Assembly (NCBI GenBank): GCA_027886175.1
Contig: JAJNNQ010000008.1
Span: 6,489,001-6,553,000 of the forward strand
DNA: 64,000 nucleotides
Source of the DNA: Phylloscopus collybita
Taxonomy: Eukaryota; Chordata; Aves; Passeriformes; Phylloscopidae
Direction of reading: 5' to 3'
Positions within the stretch are counted from its first letter, which is position 1. Every line of letters starts with the position of its first letter. Below the pieces are notes generated by a model. It was not told the origin of the DNA. It worked only from the letters and a program-made list of their open reading frames with translations, and did no database searches. Shown here piece by piece: positions 35,170-47,490 of the stretch. The translations under genes were made by a program, and so were the position numbers.

Positions 35170-37315
35170 CTTAAGTGTCCCCAGTGCCACTGAGTGTGCT
35201 GCTGCAACTTGCCATTTTCAGACAGCCTGTGTGTGAAGGACATATTTACAGCCTGTATTGCCAAACCTGATGGTTGCTCTTCCCAGACTGACTGAAGTTA
35301 TTTGTAGTCACAGGTTTTGGTCCCACATTTTATTTGGCTTTATGTAGTCAGTGTTATTTAGCCAGAAGAAAAGGTGATGTTCTCTGGCAGCACAAGGAAG
35401 GACCTGCTGGACACCAACAGCACAGGATGCTCTACAACTCTTAGCTTTAGTTTCTGAACTTTTCTGCCACTTAACAGTGGTCTTAATATTTTTTTAGGTA
35501 AAATAATGACTGAATAGGTAATCTGTGGAATATGACCAAGAACAACATGGTAGAAAATTATTCTAAGTCTCACAGTTGATCTTATTGGACTGTTTCCTCT
35601 CCTTACAGTCCCCAAACAAGACTTACCTCTGCAGGAGCTTGCACTTGGGAGTGCAGGCAATCCATGCTTCTCCAGCAAAGGCTTGCTTCCTTGTGGCTTG
35701 GGAATAAGGGCTGTGACAAAACTTGATGATTAAAAGGGGGAGGAAAATAATGCACAGGGACTGCTTTTAAATTCAAACAAATAACCAAACAGCATCACGT
35801 AAATAGCTTTCCCTGCTTTTCCTTTCCAGTGAAAACTTTTGTTGGAAAAAGCATCTGAGAAATTCTTTCAGGCTTCTAAAACCTTGTACAAGACCAAACA
35901 TCTGAAGCCCCAACCTTTCAGCTGGGTGTAACAGGACCCACACTGCCTGGTGGGGTTTAGTGCTGCAGCTGGGTCCCTGAGATTCTTGAGATCAGTTTAC
36001 TGAGGCTGGTTTTGGCAGATCCTACCAGTCTCCCAGTATGTCTTTTACATATTGCAAAACCATTCATTTGATATTCACCAGCATCAGCTCAAACCCACTT
36101 TGTGAGTAGTTCTGAATTGCTGCATGTGTTTTAAATGTATCGGGTTTGCCAGGAGTGAGAATAAGCAGCACTGGGTGTTTTTTCCTCCTGATTTTGAAAC
36201 TTTTTTCTGCTGGTTTGCTTGCTCTAGCAGATCACAAGTAGATTTCTGAGCTTTCAAACTGAAATATAAGTCTGAACTGGCCTTTCTGAGGTAATGGATA
36301 GTTTAATGAAACTGGGTGAATGAAAGGATTTTTAATTAAATATGGCAAGAATAGTAAATAAAAGTTGTGTAAAATAATCTTACTTGGCTGTGTACATGCA
36401 GTCACAGAGGCAGTTAACAGATGATCTTTTTCACTTAAGGTTATGTGGATTTCCTGTACTTCTTTAGTCAATTCTCTTACTGACCAATTTGTCCCACCTC
36501 CCCATGTGTGAACCCACCTGCTCCTGGTAAGGGCTGGAAATTGTGCTGGGAAAGCTCAAAGGATCCTTGGTGGCTGCTCTGCCTCCCTTCCACTGCTGTG
36601 CCTTTTCATCTTTGTAAGTGTACAAAGGGGAAAAAAATCCTATCTTGTTAAAGGCTGAGCTTGTCTGCTGGAAAAATGCCCATTTGCAGGTGAGAAATTG
36701 TCTGTCTCAGGACAAGGGAAGGGATTGTTTGGCCCTGTCTGGCTCTAAGCACTCTGAGCAATCTGGGCTCTGCTGCTTCCTCTGGGAGATTACATTGCTT
36801 AACACATCAGAGTACCAGGAAGTTGGTTTCTTGCCCTGGGTATTCAGTTTAAATTTTTCTTTAATTTAATCTCATTACTGAAGCTGGCAAGAAAAACAAA
36901 ATATTTTTCAGAACAGGGGGTTTCTGTTTTCTCAGAATCCTCTCAGCAGCCTGAAAATCTGTGAGTCTCCAAGGGAACTGTCTGCAGGTGACAGCCAGGT
37001 TGTAAAAGTTCTGATGGAACTTCTTCCAGTTCCCTGCAGACTCCTCATCAGTTTGGCCTTCAAGAGTCCTGACTGGTTTCTGTGGGGTGTTATAACATGT
37101 ATGACACATTTACATGTAATTACTTTGACCTTTCTAAGCCTAGTAAAGCTTTGCCATGGAAGAAAGCATGTAAAAATGTGAATACTTCTGAAATATGAGT
37201 AATTAGGGGGAGATGGGAAATGTATGTGTGAGAGGTTCTGTCTCAAACACCTGGTGACTCAGGCACCAGCCCTCCTGACTGAGGTGGGGATGAGGAATGG
37301 TCTCACCCCAAGGCT
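35170..37315. other. Gene desert, no gene seen
   Basis: Unique DNA of mixed composition. No gene, RNA or clear repeat is recognised. Confidence 0.4.
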
Positions 37316-37319
37316 CGTG

Positions 37320-37490
37320 ACTTGGAGACAGAGTACACGAGTTTTGCTGTGCCTTACACAGATTTATTTGGTGACCCTGTACAAATCACTTAACCTCCTT
37401 CTGCCCACAGTCCCTACAAGAAGGATGGTGTTTCCCTATCTCGCAGCAGTGCTGGACACTTAATTCATTAGTGCTTATAAAGCGTTCTCA
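37320..37490 (+). repeat. Possible ancient MIR-like SINE
   Basis: TGGTGACCCTGTACAAATC, then CACTTAACCTCCTTCTGCCC, TTAATTCATTAGTGCTTATAAAGCG in spaced order resembles the MIR core, with its GTGACCTTGGGCAAGTCACTT-like region and its AAAGCGCTT-like end. It is diverged and assigned by eye. Confidence 0.4.
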
Positions 37491-37499
37491 GGTCTTTTA

Positions 37500-38735
37500 G
37501 AGGGAAATGCTGCATGTCCTGAAGACTTAATGTTGATTCATGTGCAGATCCTGAGGTCTGGGCCTTGGCTCCTCAGTGCTGGGATAAAGACTGTGGCTGA
37601 TGGGTTCATTTTTATCATGCACCTAAATCTTCTCTGTGCTATTGCAGGACTTGCATAAAAGAAATTCCCAAAGAATATTGAACATAAATATTGAAACGTT
37701 TCTATTTTATGATGAATTCTGTAAGTTTACTTTAAAAATATCTCTAAAGGCTACCTAATGCTTTTTGCAAGTGTCTTGACCCCATCTGGTGAGTCCTGTG
37801 CTGATTTTGAAGAGAGTGGGGTGAGATGCTGAGAAAAGAAGATTTTGGGGTTTTGTTGTTTTTTTTTTTTAATCCATGCTTTATCTTCTTATGTTTCCTG
37901 ACTAAATTTAGGATTGTTCAGAAAATTTAAAAAAGCATCATAGATATTCAGATAAATATTATCATATTCAGTGTGGTGGGACATGTCATTTTCCATTGGC
38001 ATCATGTCATAGGTCAGTGTAATATGTCAGAAGTATTTTATTGCACTGGCTTCATCAAGTAAATGAGATGAGACGGGTTGCAAATCAAATTTACTATACC
38101 TACCTTTAGTATATACTAAACAAGCTAACAGCATAGATCTGGCTAATACACAGTGTGGCTGCAGCAGCAAAGATCTGGCCTCAAATGTTGCCAGAGGTTA
38201 TGAGGGACAAGCAGTTTGTTACCTCTTCTTGTGTGCCTTGCAATATCCTTTATTATCTACAATTAGAATTGTGTTTCAGTTCAAAGATAGGTGCTGAAAC
38301 AGGCAGCCTGATGCAGACTGGGACAAGACAGGGCAGAGGTAGAAGTGCATTTGATAACAGTCCCTTGTTGCCTCTTGCTTTGTTGGGGCTGTAACTTCTC
38401 TTCAGCCACACAAAGTATGGCAGACCTGCTCACTTCCAGTCTCTTGGCTTCAGTCCATGCTTGTAGGAGGAACTCCTCATGTCTACCAGTAATGCCTTGG
38501 AAGAGAAGAGGTTTCAACCATTATCAGATTAATTTGAAACCTTGAAAGTAAAAATGAAGAGCCTTTAGCTTCCCGTGGAAATCAATATCTGCTCACTAGA
38601 AGTCAAGGTAGGCAGGGAAAAGTGCCCTCTGCTTCAAACACTGAATTGCTGCTGCTTGCTGCATGGTGAGCTTGGGTAACTCAATGTAAAGACATCATTC
38701 AGTCATACTTATTTGGAAGACTTGCTGTTGAGGAA
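37500..38735. other. Gene desert, no gene seen
   Basis: Unique DNA with a short poly(T) near 37858-37871. No gene is recognised. Confidence 0.4.
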
Positions 38736-38739
38736 TAGT

Positions 38740-38925
38740 AATGAAGCCAAAATAATTACCACAATTAAATATATTACCATTTATTTCAACAACCCCGTTT
38801 AATCTCAATTTACAGTAAAGTTTCATATCTAATTATGATAATTAAGTAATTTGGTAATTGTAGGTTGAAATAAGTTTGTAATAGAAATGTTACAAGCTTC
38901 TTTGGGCGGCTGAGATTGTTAATTC
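38740..38925. promoter_or_regulatory. Candidate conserved enhancer
   Basis: Very AT-rich, repeat-free block packed with homeodomain-type cores (ATAATTACC, ACAATTAAAT, CTAATTATGATAATTAAG, GGTAATTG) and retaining a CpG (GGGCGGC). Confidence 0.35.
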
Positions 38926-41440
38926 ATTTCTTTTGGGGTGGAAAAAGGAGAAGCACATTACTTGTGCAGGGGTAAAATACACAGATTATTCTCTATAGAA
39001 ATTCAGAGCTCAAGCCAGAGAGAACTGTAGAAATAAATGTCATCTGTACCTTGAAAATATGAATTTCTAAACATTGAAGTATGAGTCCTTAAAATAAAAA
39101 AAAATCTGTCCTGAAAAATATGATAATTTGGGACTCTTGTGTTTGCAGCAGACAAGGAAAAATTACACAAAACAACACTGAGAAACCTTAGATTGGGTAG
39201 GAAGGGAAAAGGTGGAGGAGGGAGAGAGGGAAGGGGTCAAAAGGAAGGTGATTACATGGCCACTAGGAAAATATGTTCTCAGGGTACAAATTTTGCTGTC
39301 ATGGCACAATTGCTGAAGCTGGGAAGGATGTTTTTACAGGAGGTGACTGCACAGCCTTCCTCAAACTTGGCCTTGGGCTTCCATTGTAATGCAATCCCAT
39401 GGATATGGAAATCTCATGGCAGTGCTACTGCCTTGAACATAAAACCTAAGACAATGATGCTATGAAGAAGTAGATAAAAGGGACACATGATTTATTTGCT
39501 GCTTGCTTCAAGAGGGAGTAATTCAGCCCTGGTTAGCACACAAGGGCTGCCTGGCTGCAGCGAGTTCTCCTCCATCTCCTACAGAGTGAACGCTTGTGGC
39601 TGATGATCTTGGCAGTTTGTCACTACAGGAAAGCTTTGAGACATCCTTTTTTTCCCCCTTAAATAGATGATAGATAACAATAGATATTTTCAGACTTTTG
39701 TTGTATGTGCTATTCTGCCTTTGCTAGATTTTCCCAAGCATGTGTCCGTGCAAACTGTAAATTGGTAAAGTTCTCCCAGCACTTCAGCAGGTTGTTGTGT
39801 CTCTGTAAATAGTCAGTTACATGGGGATTGTTCACCTTCCCCCGTGTGATTCTCATTGGTAAATACTCACACATACATTTCTAAAGGGTTTCTTTTTGTT
39901 TAAAAACACAAAACAATTTTTTTTGAATGATCAGAATACATTCTTTACTTCTCTCAGAGTTTCTTATACCACAATTCAAATAGTTGGCAATATCTTCCAA
40001 ATACTATGTTACTAATTTCTCATTGATGCTCTAATCCAAACATAATGGATAATTTTAAACTGGGATATAATTCAGAAGATACTACCTACAAGTGGGGAAG
40101 GGACCTTTTCTCGAATCTTGATTAAAAGAACATTATTTTCATCATACCCAACTGTAACCTGCAGATCAACCACATTTGTTTGCAATGTGCTAGGCAGAAA
40201 AACACCTATTTATTTTGTCAAGAAACATTAGCAGTGAGCATTTTGTTTCCAGACTGTTCTAGGAACTATGGGGACATAGGAGGGTTGATCTAGATCTGAT
40301 TGGGTCCAGAACAGGATTCTGGATATCTGGGGACTCTGGTGAAAACTAGACAGCACAGAAGCTCTGTCTGGATGAAAATTTCTGGTGAAGGAAAAAGGAA
40401 GATCATCCAGGGAACCCCACATATCAGGAAGTTGCTCACTGCACTGCAAATGGTGTTTTCAGTCATAACATGGGAGGTATTTGATGGCTTCAGAAGGATT
40501 TTGAGAGTTGCCAGTAGTCTGCCTTCCAGAGCAATTTGGGAATTGGGTTATGCCTTTGGTTGTGCAATATTTGTCATTGTCCTGAGCAAATCCAGCCCAA
40601 TGTAAATGTAGGATCTCAAGCATGGGGAGGAGGACAAGGGGAGAGTCTGTTTGCTCTCCCTGCTTTAACAGGGCTTAAGTGATGGGCATGGCTGGCAAAC
40701 CCACAACAGAGGAAGGTGCTTAGACCCACTTCTGTCAGGGGAGGGAGGTGTGGGTGTGTGCCCTGGGATGGGCTCTCAGCTGTGGGACAGTGCAGGGAGG
40801 GGTAGGCAAAGGAGGGCAGAGCTCACCTGGCGTGGGACAGGGAGGTGTGTGAGAGAGGAGGGAAGGAGAGGAGCCTGTGGCAAGGCTCTGAAGTTCAACA
40901 CAGGGCTGCGGTGAAAGGGGAAACAGGGCGTGTTTGATTCCCTTGAGAAAATGCTTTCATTTTTTTTTATGTTTCTTTTGTTTGACAAGTCAGGTCATGT
41001 ATGCTGGTACTCAGGTGTAAGAAGCCTGCGTGCTTGTGTTGATCTTGGAAGGATCAGACCTGTAAGAGTGGAGGCAAACTGCATCTTGACTGGAAAAATG
41101 GAATCCTGTTTTCATTTTTACCCTGTTTCTCCACTGATTTTTCTCTTCCCCAAATAAGTGTCCTCTCCTTATTCCTCTCACTCCATCATGCACAGTCAGA
41201 CACTGGGGTTTAGAATATCTGTTTAAAAGCAAAAGTGGTTATAGTTTATTTATTTTTTGTAAGCATGGTGCACTGAGTAATAGAAAGCCTAAATAGAAAT
41301 GTCCAGACCTGCAGCACTTCTTATTTATCCCACTATTACCAACAACAGGGAAATAACTATTTTGGGAGGCATAAGAGAATGAAAACCCCTTCAGCTGCTC
41401 CCCAGGCCACAGTCTTGCTGTCAGCATCATCCCATTCAGA
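38926..41440. other. Gene desert, no gene seen
   Basis: Unique DNA. A purine-rich patch at about 39198-39250 is the only compositional oddity. Open frames here have no recognisable product. Confidence 0.4.
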
Positions 41441-41446
41441 GAGAGT

Positions 41447-41750
41447 TCCTTAGTTGTGTGGAGAGTTGCAAAGGGAGACAGGCTTCATCTGTTCCTTAGT
41501 TGCAAAGGGAGACAGGCTTCATCTTTTGTAATTAGGTTGGGTATTAGAAAAAGGTTCTTTTCCCAGAGGCCAGTCAGCACTGGAACAGGGTCCCCAGGGA
41601 AGTGGTCACAGCACCAGCCTGATAAGTCCAAGAAAAGTTTGTGCAATGCTCTCAGTGTGACTCTGGGGGATGGGCCTGTGCAGGGCTGGGAGTTGGACTC
41701 CATGATCCTTGTGGTTCCCTTCCAACTCAGCATATTTTGTGATTCTGTAA
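41447..41750 (+). mobile_element. CR1 LINE 3' end with internal tandem duplication
   Basis: The right part matches the CR1 3' end in the plus orientation: GGCACTGGAACAGG-like, CCCCAGGGAAGTGGTCACAG, AGTTGGACTCCATGATCC, CCTTCCAACTCAGCATATT, then GATTCTG. Near the left end a 34-bp unit (GTTGCAAAGGGAGACAGGC onward) is present nearly twice, at about 41465 and 41499. Confidence 0.88.
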
Positions 41751-41754
41751 TTAG

Positions 41755-43535
41755 TCAGTGGACTCCCTTCTATTAAGAGTTTTTGCTCAACCACTTTTCC
41801 TTCAACATTAATGCTTTCAATATAATGTCATATTTTTCTGTGAAGGAGTCACATGGCAGCAGAGTCATGTGAAACTTGGACCCCCGCCCCTGTCCTGGGG
41901 CAGGTGTGAGGATCTGCACCCCTGGCTGCCTTGAGGGGCAGCAGGGCAGCTGCAGGTGAGGATCTGTGCAGTGCAGAGGCCAAGGGCAAGGCCAGGTGCT
42001 TGGTTTTAAAGTGAGGTGCTGTGCAGCACTCTTGTTTCTTGTAAGACTACAGGATGGTTAGTCAGGAATGAGAATGAGCTCCCAACAGGCATTCTCCTGG
42101 AAACAGTGACATGGAAACACTGGCAGCAATCTGTTGTGGGTGAGGCCCTTGGAATGGTATGAATAGCAGCTCAAGAAGATGCTCAATGCAAAATTTAATC
42201 AGCTTAGATGGATTTGTTTCTGGAGATAGCAGGAAAAGATAGGTCTTTGCAAGATTTTATTTGTTCTTGGGTGTGAGTGGGTGTTAAATTTCTAAGATCC
42301 TCCTTTTTGTTTGACTTCAGCTTGAATGTTTGGCTCCATTTGTTTTTGAGTAACTATAGTGTTTGGAAGCTTAGGGTGGATAGAGAGAGATAGACTACAG
42401 CTGGTAATAATAGTAGAGCCTTTTATGCTGTCAATTTAACAGTTGTAAAACAATTAGGGAGAATTATGTTAATAGCAGGCTTTGTTCACACTTTCCTTGC
42501 CCAATTTTCCTTTTTTTTTTTGTGATGTGCCTTTCCTACCATGCTCTGAGAGCACGTAAACAGTAGAGCTCTGTGTGTTTGTATTGTGTATGGTCAGTGT
42601 TATCCATTAAACCATGGCTGGATGTAGATCTTCTAAAATTTTCACAAATCAATTTTCCAGTGCTTTGGCTATTGCATTTTAATGTGGCTGCCCCTAAACA
42701 AACAAAATCATGTTTTCAGGAAGCTAAGACAGGATAAGAAGTGATTTGTATGGGAAATGGTGGCTGATTTGCTCGGGCTGCTGCAGCTGTTTCCCTCTGT
42801 GGTAGGAACAAAACCCCTTCAAATCAATCGGATCCATGTTGGCTGAGCCCTGCTGCCCACGCAGAGAGAGGGGCGGCCCAGCCTCTCCCCGCCCCGCTGG
42901 GAAAGCACTTGTGCCAAGGCAGCCTGACCCACGCTGAGATGCTGCTTTGTCTTGCTCAGCTCCTCCCAGTTCTAGACTATGGATTAGTACTGCCCATTAG
43001 TACTGAGACTAATCTGGATGATGTCTCTCTTGCAGATAATGCAGCCCATGTGAAGGGCATCTCCTGCTGCTCTCCAGTACCACATCGTAGCGTGGTTTGC
43101 CTTCACTTCTCTCCCTTCCCACACCCAAGGCTCCCTCAGCCTCGTCACCTTCTTCCCTACAGCCCCACCCGTGCTCGAGACTCTTCCTGGTATTGATGAC
43201 ATGGGAAGGGCTTAGCACTGTACAAGATCTGAAATGAAGGAAATAAATGCTTTTCTATCTTTTCCAGTTAAAAAACAGAATGAATACACTGAAATCAAGA
43301 GCATCATAAATTAGTTTCTTCACCTGGCTCCCAAGGGAGGAAATAGATATGAAAATTTTCATGCTTAACTCTTCCCTACCCCCAAAATAACACGTACACG
43401 TAGATGATCCTTTAAGAAAGGCTTCCCAAACTCCATTTACCTTGACAGCTGTCACTTGGCACTTGTAGCTGTCATGGCAGTGTGTAGTTTTTCATGAATT
43501 ACCAGCACTGGTGGCTTTTTTTTCTCTCTCTTTAT
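41755..43535. other. Gene desert, no gene seen
   Basis: Unique DNA. A modestly GC-rich patch at about 42840-43200 has open frames on both strands but no recognisable protein. Confidence 0.4.
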
Positions 43536-43539
43536 CTGC

Positions 43540-44010
43540 CCTCAGCCCGTCAGGCGGGCCCTTGATAACGGCTTCTGGCACCTCGCTGGGGAGATCGGTG
43601 CCGCTGCATCGCGCCCGCAGCTCCCCCGCCTTGCCGGGCAGCCCTGTTTACTGATGTGCCTTCTCCTGTAAATATTACAGCAGCACTGGTGGAAGGGATG
43701 TGTGGGAATGGAATGGAATGGCTTCACCTTGTAACAGTTAGCTGGGGTGGCAGCTCTGCCTCGACTGATAATCCGCGAGTCCTCGTGTTCCAGTTACTTC
43801 GCTAAATAACACGCAGACGTCCCACTCTGAGGGCTTGTATATGGTAGTTAATTAGACAACATTTAATTTGGCTTAACATTTGTGTCAGTTTTGTGGAAGT
43901 GAGCCGCCATAATTAGGGAATACAGATCAGATTTCTGTCAGACTTATAACCTCTCACTCTAATTTAATGCTCGCTCCTCCGGTGCCGTGTCACGCTGGGT
44001 GTGCAGGATT
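43540..44010. promoter_or_regulatory. CpG patch plus candidate conserved enhancer
   Basis: A local CpG-rich segment (43545-43645) is followed, after about 130 bp, by an AT-rich unique block (43780-44000). That block has TAGTTAATTAGACAAC, TTTAATTTGGC, CATAATTAGGG and several retained CpGs. Confidence 0.4.
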
Positions 44011-46000
44011 ACCCCTCCCCACCCCATCTTTTCTGCTTGACTAGTAAGAAAGTTGCCCATTTAACACAACTGACAGCAAATGGGATTGTTCATGGAGATG
44101 TAAGGGCAGGAACTGAGCTGGACCTCTTTCTGAGAAGTTGAGCTGGTCCTGCAATTTGTCTGTTGGTTTTCTGAAGCTGTTGGAAGTGTTTGGGCATCCA
44201 CAGCATTCTCAGGAAATACTGAATGGAGTATCTGAGTTCCTGCTCCATTTGTGGGTCAGGATATGATGTAATTGCAAGTTGTACCATGAAAATATGTGGC
44301 AGTAACTCAGTGGTAGCTGGTGTTCAGATTTTAATCAATAGAGCTGCTTTCTGTCCAGTAACCTCGATGCTGGGCAGCACATATAAAGGACTGAATATAA
44401 CTTGCAAATTTACTGTTATGAAAGGTTACTTTTTATACTGTGATGGTGCTCCTTCAGGATGAGTTTTGTGTGCATTTGAGGCCATACTATGGTTTCCAAA
44501 GACTTGAACTTTCCCCAAATGCAGATATCAATTTTGGTGTCTAAGTGAGCAGGGATCATAATGACTTCAATGGGGTGTAAATGGCTGGTGTAAATCTGCT
44601 ACACAGATTTATTAAGTGAAACTCTAGACTTATATGTGGTCATTCTTGTCTTATCTGTAAATCCTTGAAACCATGCTTTGCATGGAAATCAACATTATGT
44701 CATTTTAGTCACAGAACATTTCCCTTTTGTAGTAAATTATGTCATGTGTCATTTGGAAAGTGATACTCTGCCAATTTTTTTTTTTTTTTGGGGGGGTCAG
44801 GGGAAGTAATGTCGAGTTCTGTTTATTCACTGACCAAAGTAAAACCAATTAGAATAATAATTGTCAATGAAATAATTTGTGTTTATAATGCTATGCTGCA
44901 TAGCACATTTCTGTGGATAGCTTTTAAAAGGAGGGGTTGTATATTCTCACAGGCCCAGCAATAAATGCTTGCAGGCTGAAGAGATGTGTGCTGCATACTC
45001 TAGATGAGAGTCCTCCCAATGCTGAAACTTGGAATTTAGTGGGAGATGGAATATCACATATGTGGGAAAGGAAGGAGTTCAACAACACTGCCTTGAGCTT
45101 AAATTACTTGGATGTGCAATGCATTGTATTTTGTATATAAACACATTGCTAATAAGAGGCAGTTTAGCTGTAGTGCCAATACCACTCTGGCATTTCTCCT
45201 GGAGAGTTGCACTCAGCTCCCTGATGGGTTCCAGAGCTGCAGAGCTCAGTGGGCTGCTGGGAGCAGTAGCCTGCACCAGGTGTTTGGAAGGGGGAGAAAA
45301 CCTCACAGTGCTCTGACTTGGGAGTGTAGTCTGAGTGTTGTGGTAGCAAGTGAGTGCATTCAGAAAAAAACTCTTCCTCTTGCTGAGACTTGCTTGTTTA
45401 TTTGATGCAGAATTGTGCAGGTGTCTTTTTGTGTGCATGAGGGATTTCTCTGTGAAACAGAAGAATGTGGCTGCAATAACTTTTGTTTTGCAGAATCCTT
45501 CCCTGAGAAAGATCCTATACAGGCTTTAAAATGTTACATCATGCATGCTTAGGATCCCTTATGCATCAAATACAGCTCATGGCAAAGCTAAAGAAGTCAG
45601 TCTCCTGTTGAAAGGGCCTTCATATCTTGTGTTTTCTTTGTTCAACAGGGAGCAAAGTTTGTCATGGTGAGACACCAGACCTCTGAGGAGGCTCAGGTAA
45701 CCTCTCACAGTGTGCATGGTGCCAACAAAGGGGCCCTGTCAGCCTTTGTGGAAGGAAGGCACTGAGACTTCAGTCAGCACTGACTTTCCAGAAGATGAGG
45801 AGTGTGCTGGTGAAGTGGATCTTTGGATCACCTGGTTCATGGAGGAACTGAGGAAGCTTGGCATGAAGATGAAAAGGTGACAACAGCAGCAGCATGCCAG
45901 AGTTTGTGATCACACAGGCAGATGAGGTGGGTGATAGACAATAGTTCATATAGAATTCTCTTTTGTCTTACCTGGTTTGTATTCTTGGCTGTGATCAGAA
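44011..46000. other. Gene desert, no gene seen
   Basis: Unique DNA, with a poly(T)-poly(G) junction at about 44777-44797. No gene is recognised. Confidence 0.4.
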
Positions 46001-46009
46001 GTACAGCTT

Positions 46010-46345
46010 GTTGTTCCTAATTAATTCTTTAATTTTCTTTTATTTGTGTTTTGAATTTAGCAAAATTCTATTTCATGTTGGAAATGTTCTCCATCTAACC
46101 CAAAATGCATTAAAAAGGCTATTTGTTTAATCAGCAGGATTTTTTAATCTTATTATATGCTGCTCAAAAATGAATATTTCTTTGTATTGTACAGTACACA
46201 TTTACATAAATTAGTGTTATCCTTGGTTATTTTGCAACCCATAATTTATACGCTTTTTAGCTTTATCACAAAATAAAATCTTGACTCTAATATTATGGGA
46301 ACATTTTTAGCATCATAGCAAATTACCTTGGGAGGAATTATTACA
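46010..46345. promoter_or_regulatory. AT-rich candidate non-coding element
   Basis: Repeat-free and AT-rich, with TTAATTAATTC and a GTACAGTACAC/ACATTTACATAAATTAG segment. Low-confidence call. Confidence 0.25.
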
Positions 46346-47109
46346 CAGTCAGTGAACTATCCTACTTGAGTTTTTAAAAAAAGAAAAGGAACTTAAATGT
46401 GTATCAAATGCTCAGCTTTCACCAGTCTTTCATTTTTGCAGGCTTTTGAAAACCGTAAATTTGTAAAAATTCTGGTAAAATTCATCTGGAGCATAAAATA
46501 TTTGCAAAATGTTTGGTTGTTTGAAAAAAATTCAAGATTTATGGCCTCATTTAATTATTTTTTAGAGTGTTAAGATAAGTTTCCTCCTCCTACCAGGTTT
46601 CTTTGTTTATATATTGTTCCTACAGAGGGTTCATTTTGAATATTGCATTCAGAAATGTTGACAAAACATTTGTCAAGAATTTCTTTGAAAGAATTTTGCA
46701 AGTACCTAATCTTGTAAGGTACTGCTAAATGGAGCTCTTGTCTCTGGGACATTCAAGGCCCAAAACCCAAACAAATTGCATAAGCTCTCCATTTCATCAC
46801 CATAAACTTGAAACATAAAAATGTTATGAAAACACTTGCTATACCTCCCTTGGGATAACTTTCCTTTCTTTTCTCTGTAATTTTATGTTTGGGTAGCTTT
46901 GCTGTTATTGACCAGATCTCTGTACCTTGTGGGGGTTGCTAAATTCCTCTTCTGGTACTGCTTCTGCTCCTTGTGTGTGCTGATAGCTGCAGGTTAGGAT
47001 CAGGGTGTGTGGAGCTGTGTGCATTTGAGACGGAGGATTCTGGCCCCAAAAAACACACTGATTAAATAGGAGTCAAGTACTGATACAGACAGTTGAAAAT
47101 AACTTTGGT

Positions 47110-47490
47110 GGGGTTTTTTTTTATGTGGCCTCTAGCGGTATTTAAAGACTGCGAAGATCCTTGATATCTTATCATTTTAACTCCTATTATTGTTGAACTC
47201 TGTGGTTATACATATTTCAGCATCTTCTTTTCATGTCTCCCTACGTCTTTATAACTGTTGGACAAGTTGGTACGTGAGATGCCTCCTTTTATGTGTGCTA
47301 GATGTTGTAGATCCTCCAAGGGAGGGAGTAATTAAATTACTGTTTCAAAGGACTTCTCCACCACACTAATAACTTATCTGTAAGCTTATTAAAGTAGTTG
47401 TTTGTACTCTAAAAAGACTAAATAACTGTTGTATAATCTCAAAATTACAATAAATCATAATTCCTCCTGGATGGCAGCAGCTGTGACGTC
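47110..47490. promoter_or_regulatory. Candidate conserved element with CTCF-like and CRE-like motifs
   Basis: A repeat-free block. The minus strand at about 47130-47142 reads CCGCTAGAGGCC, one mismatch from a CTCF core. GGGAGTAATTAAATTACTG is a homeodomain-type palindrome near 47325-47341. TGTGACGTC lies near 47480. Confidence 0.35.
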
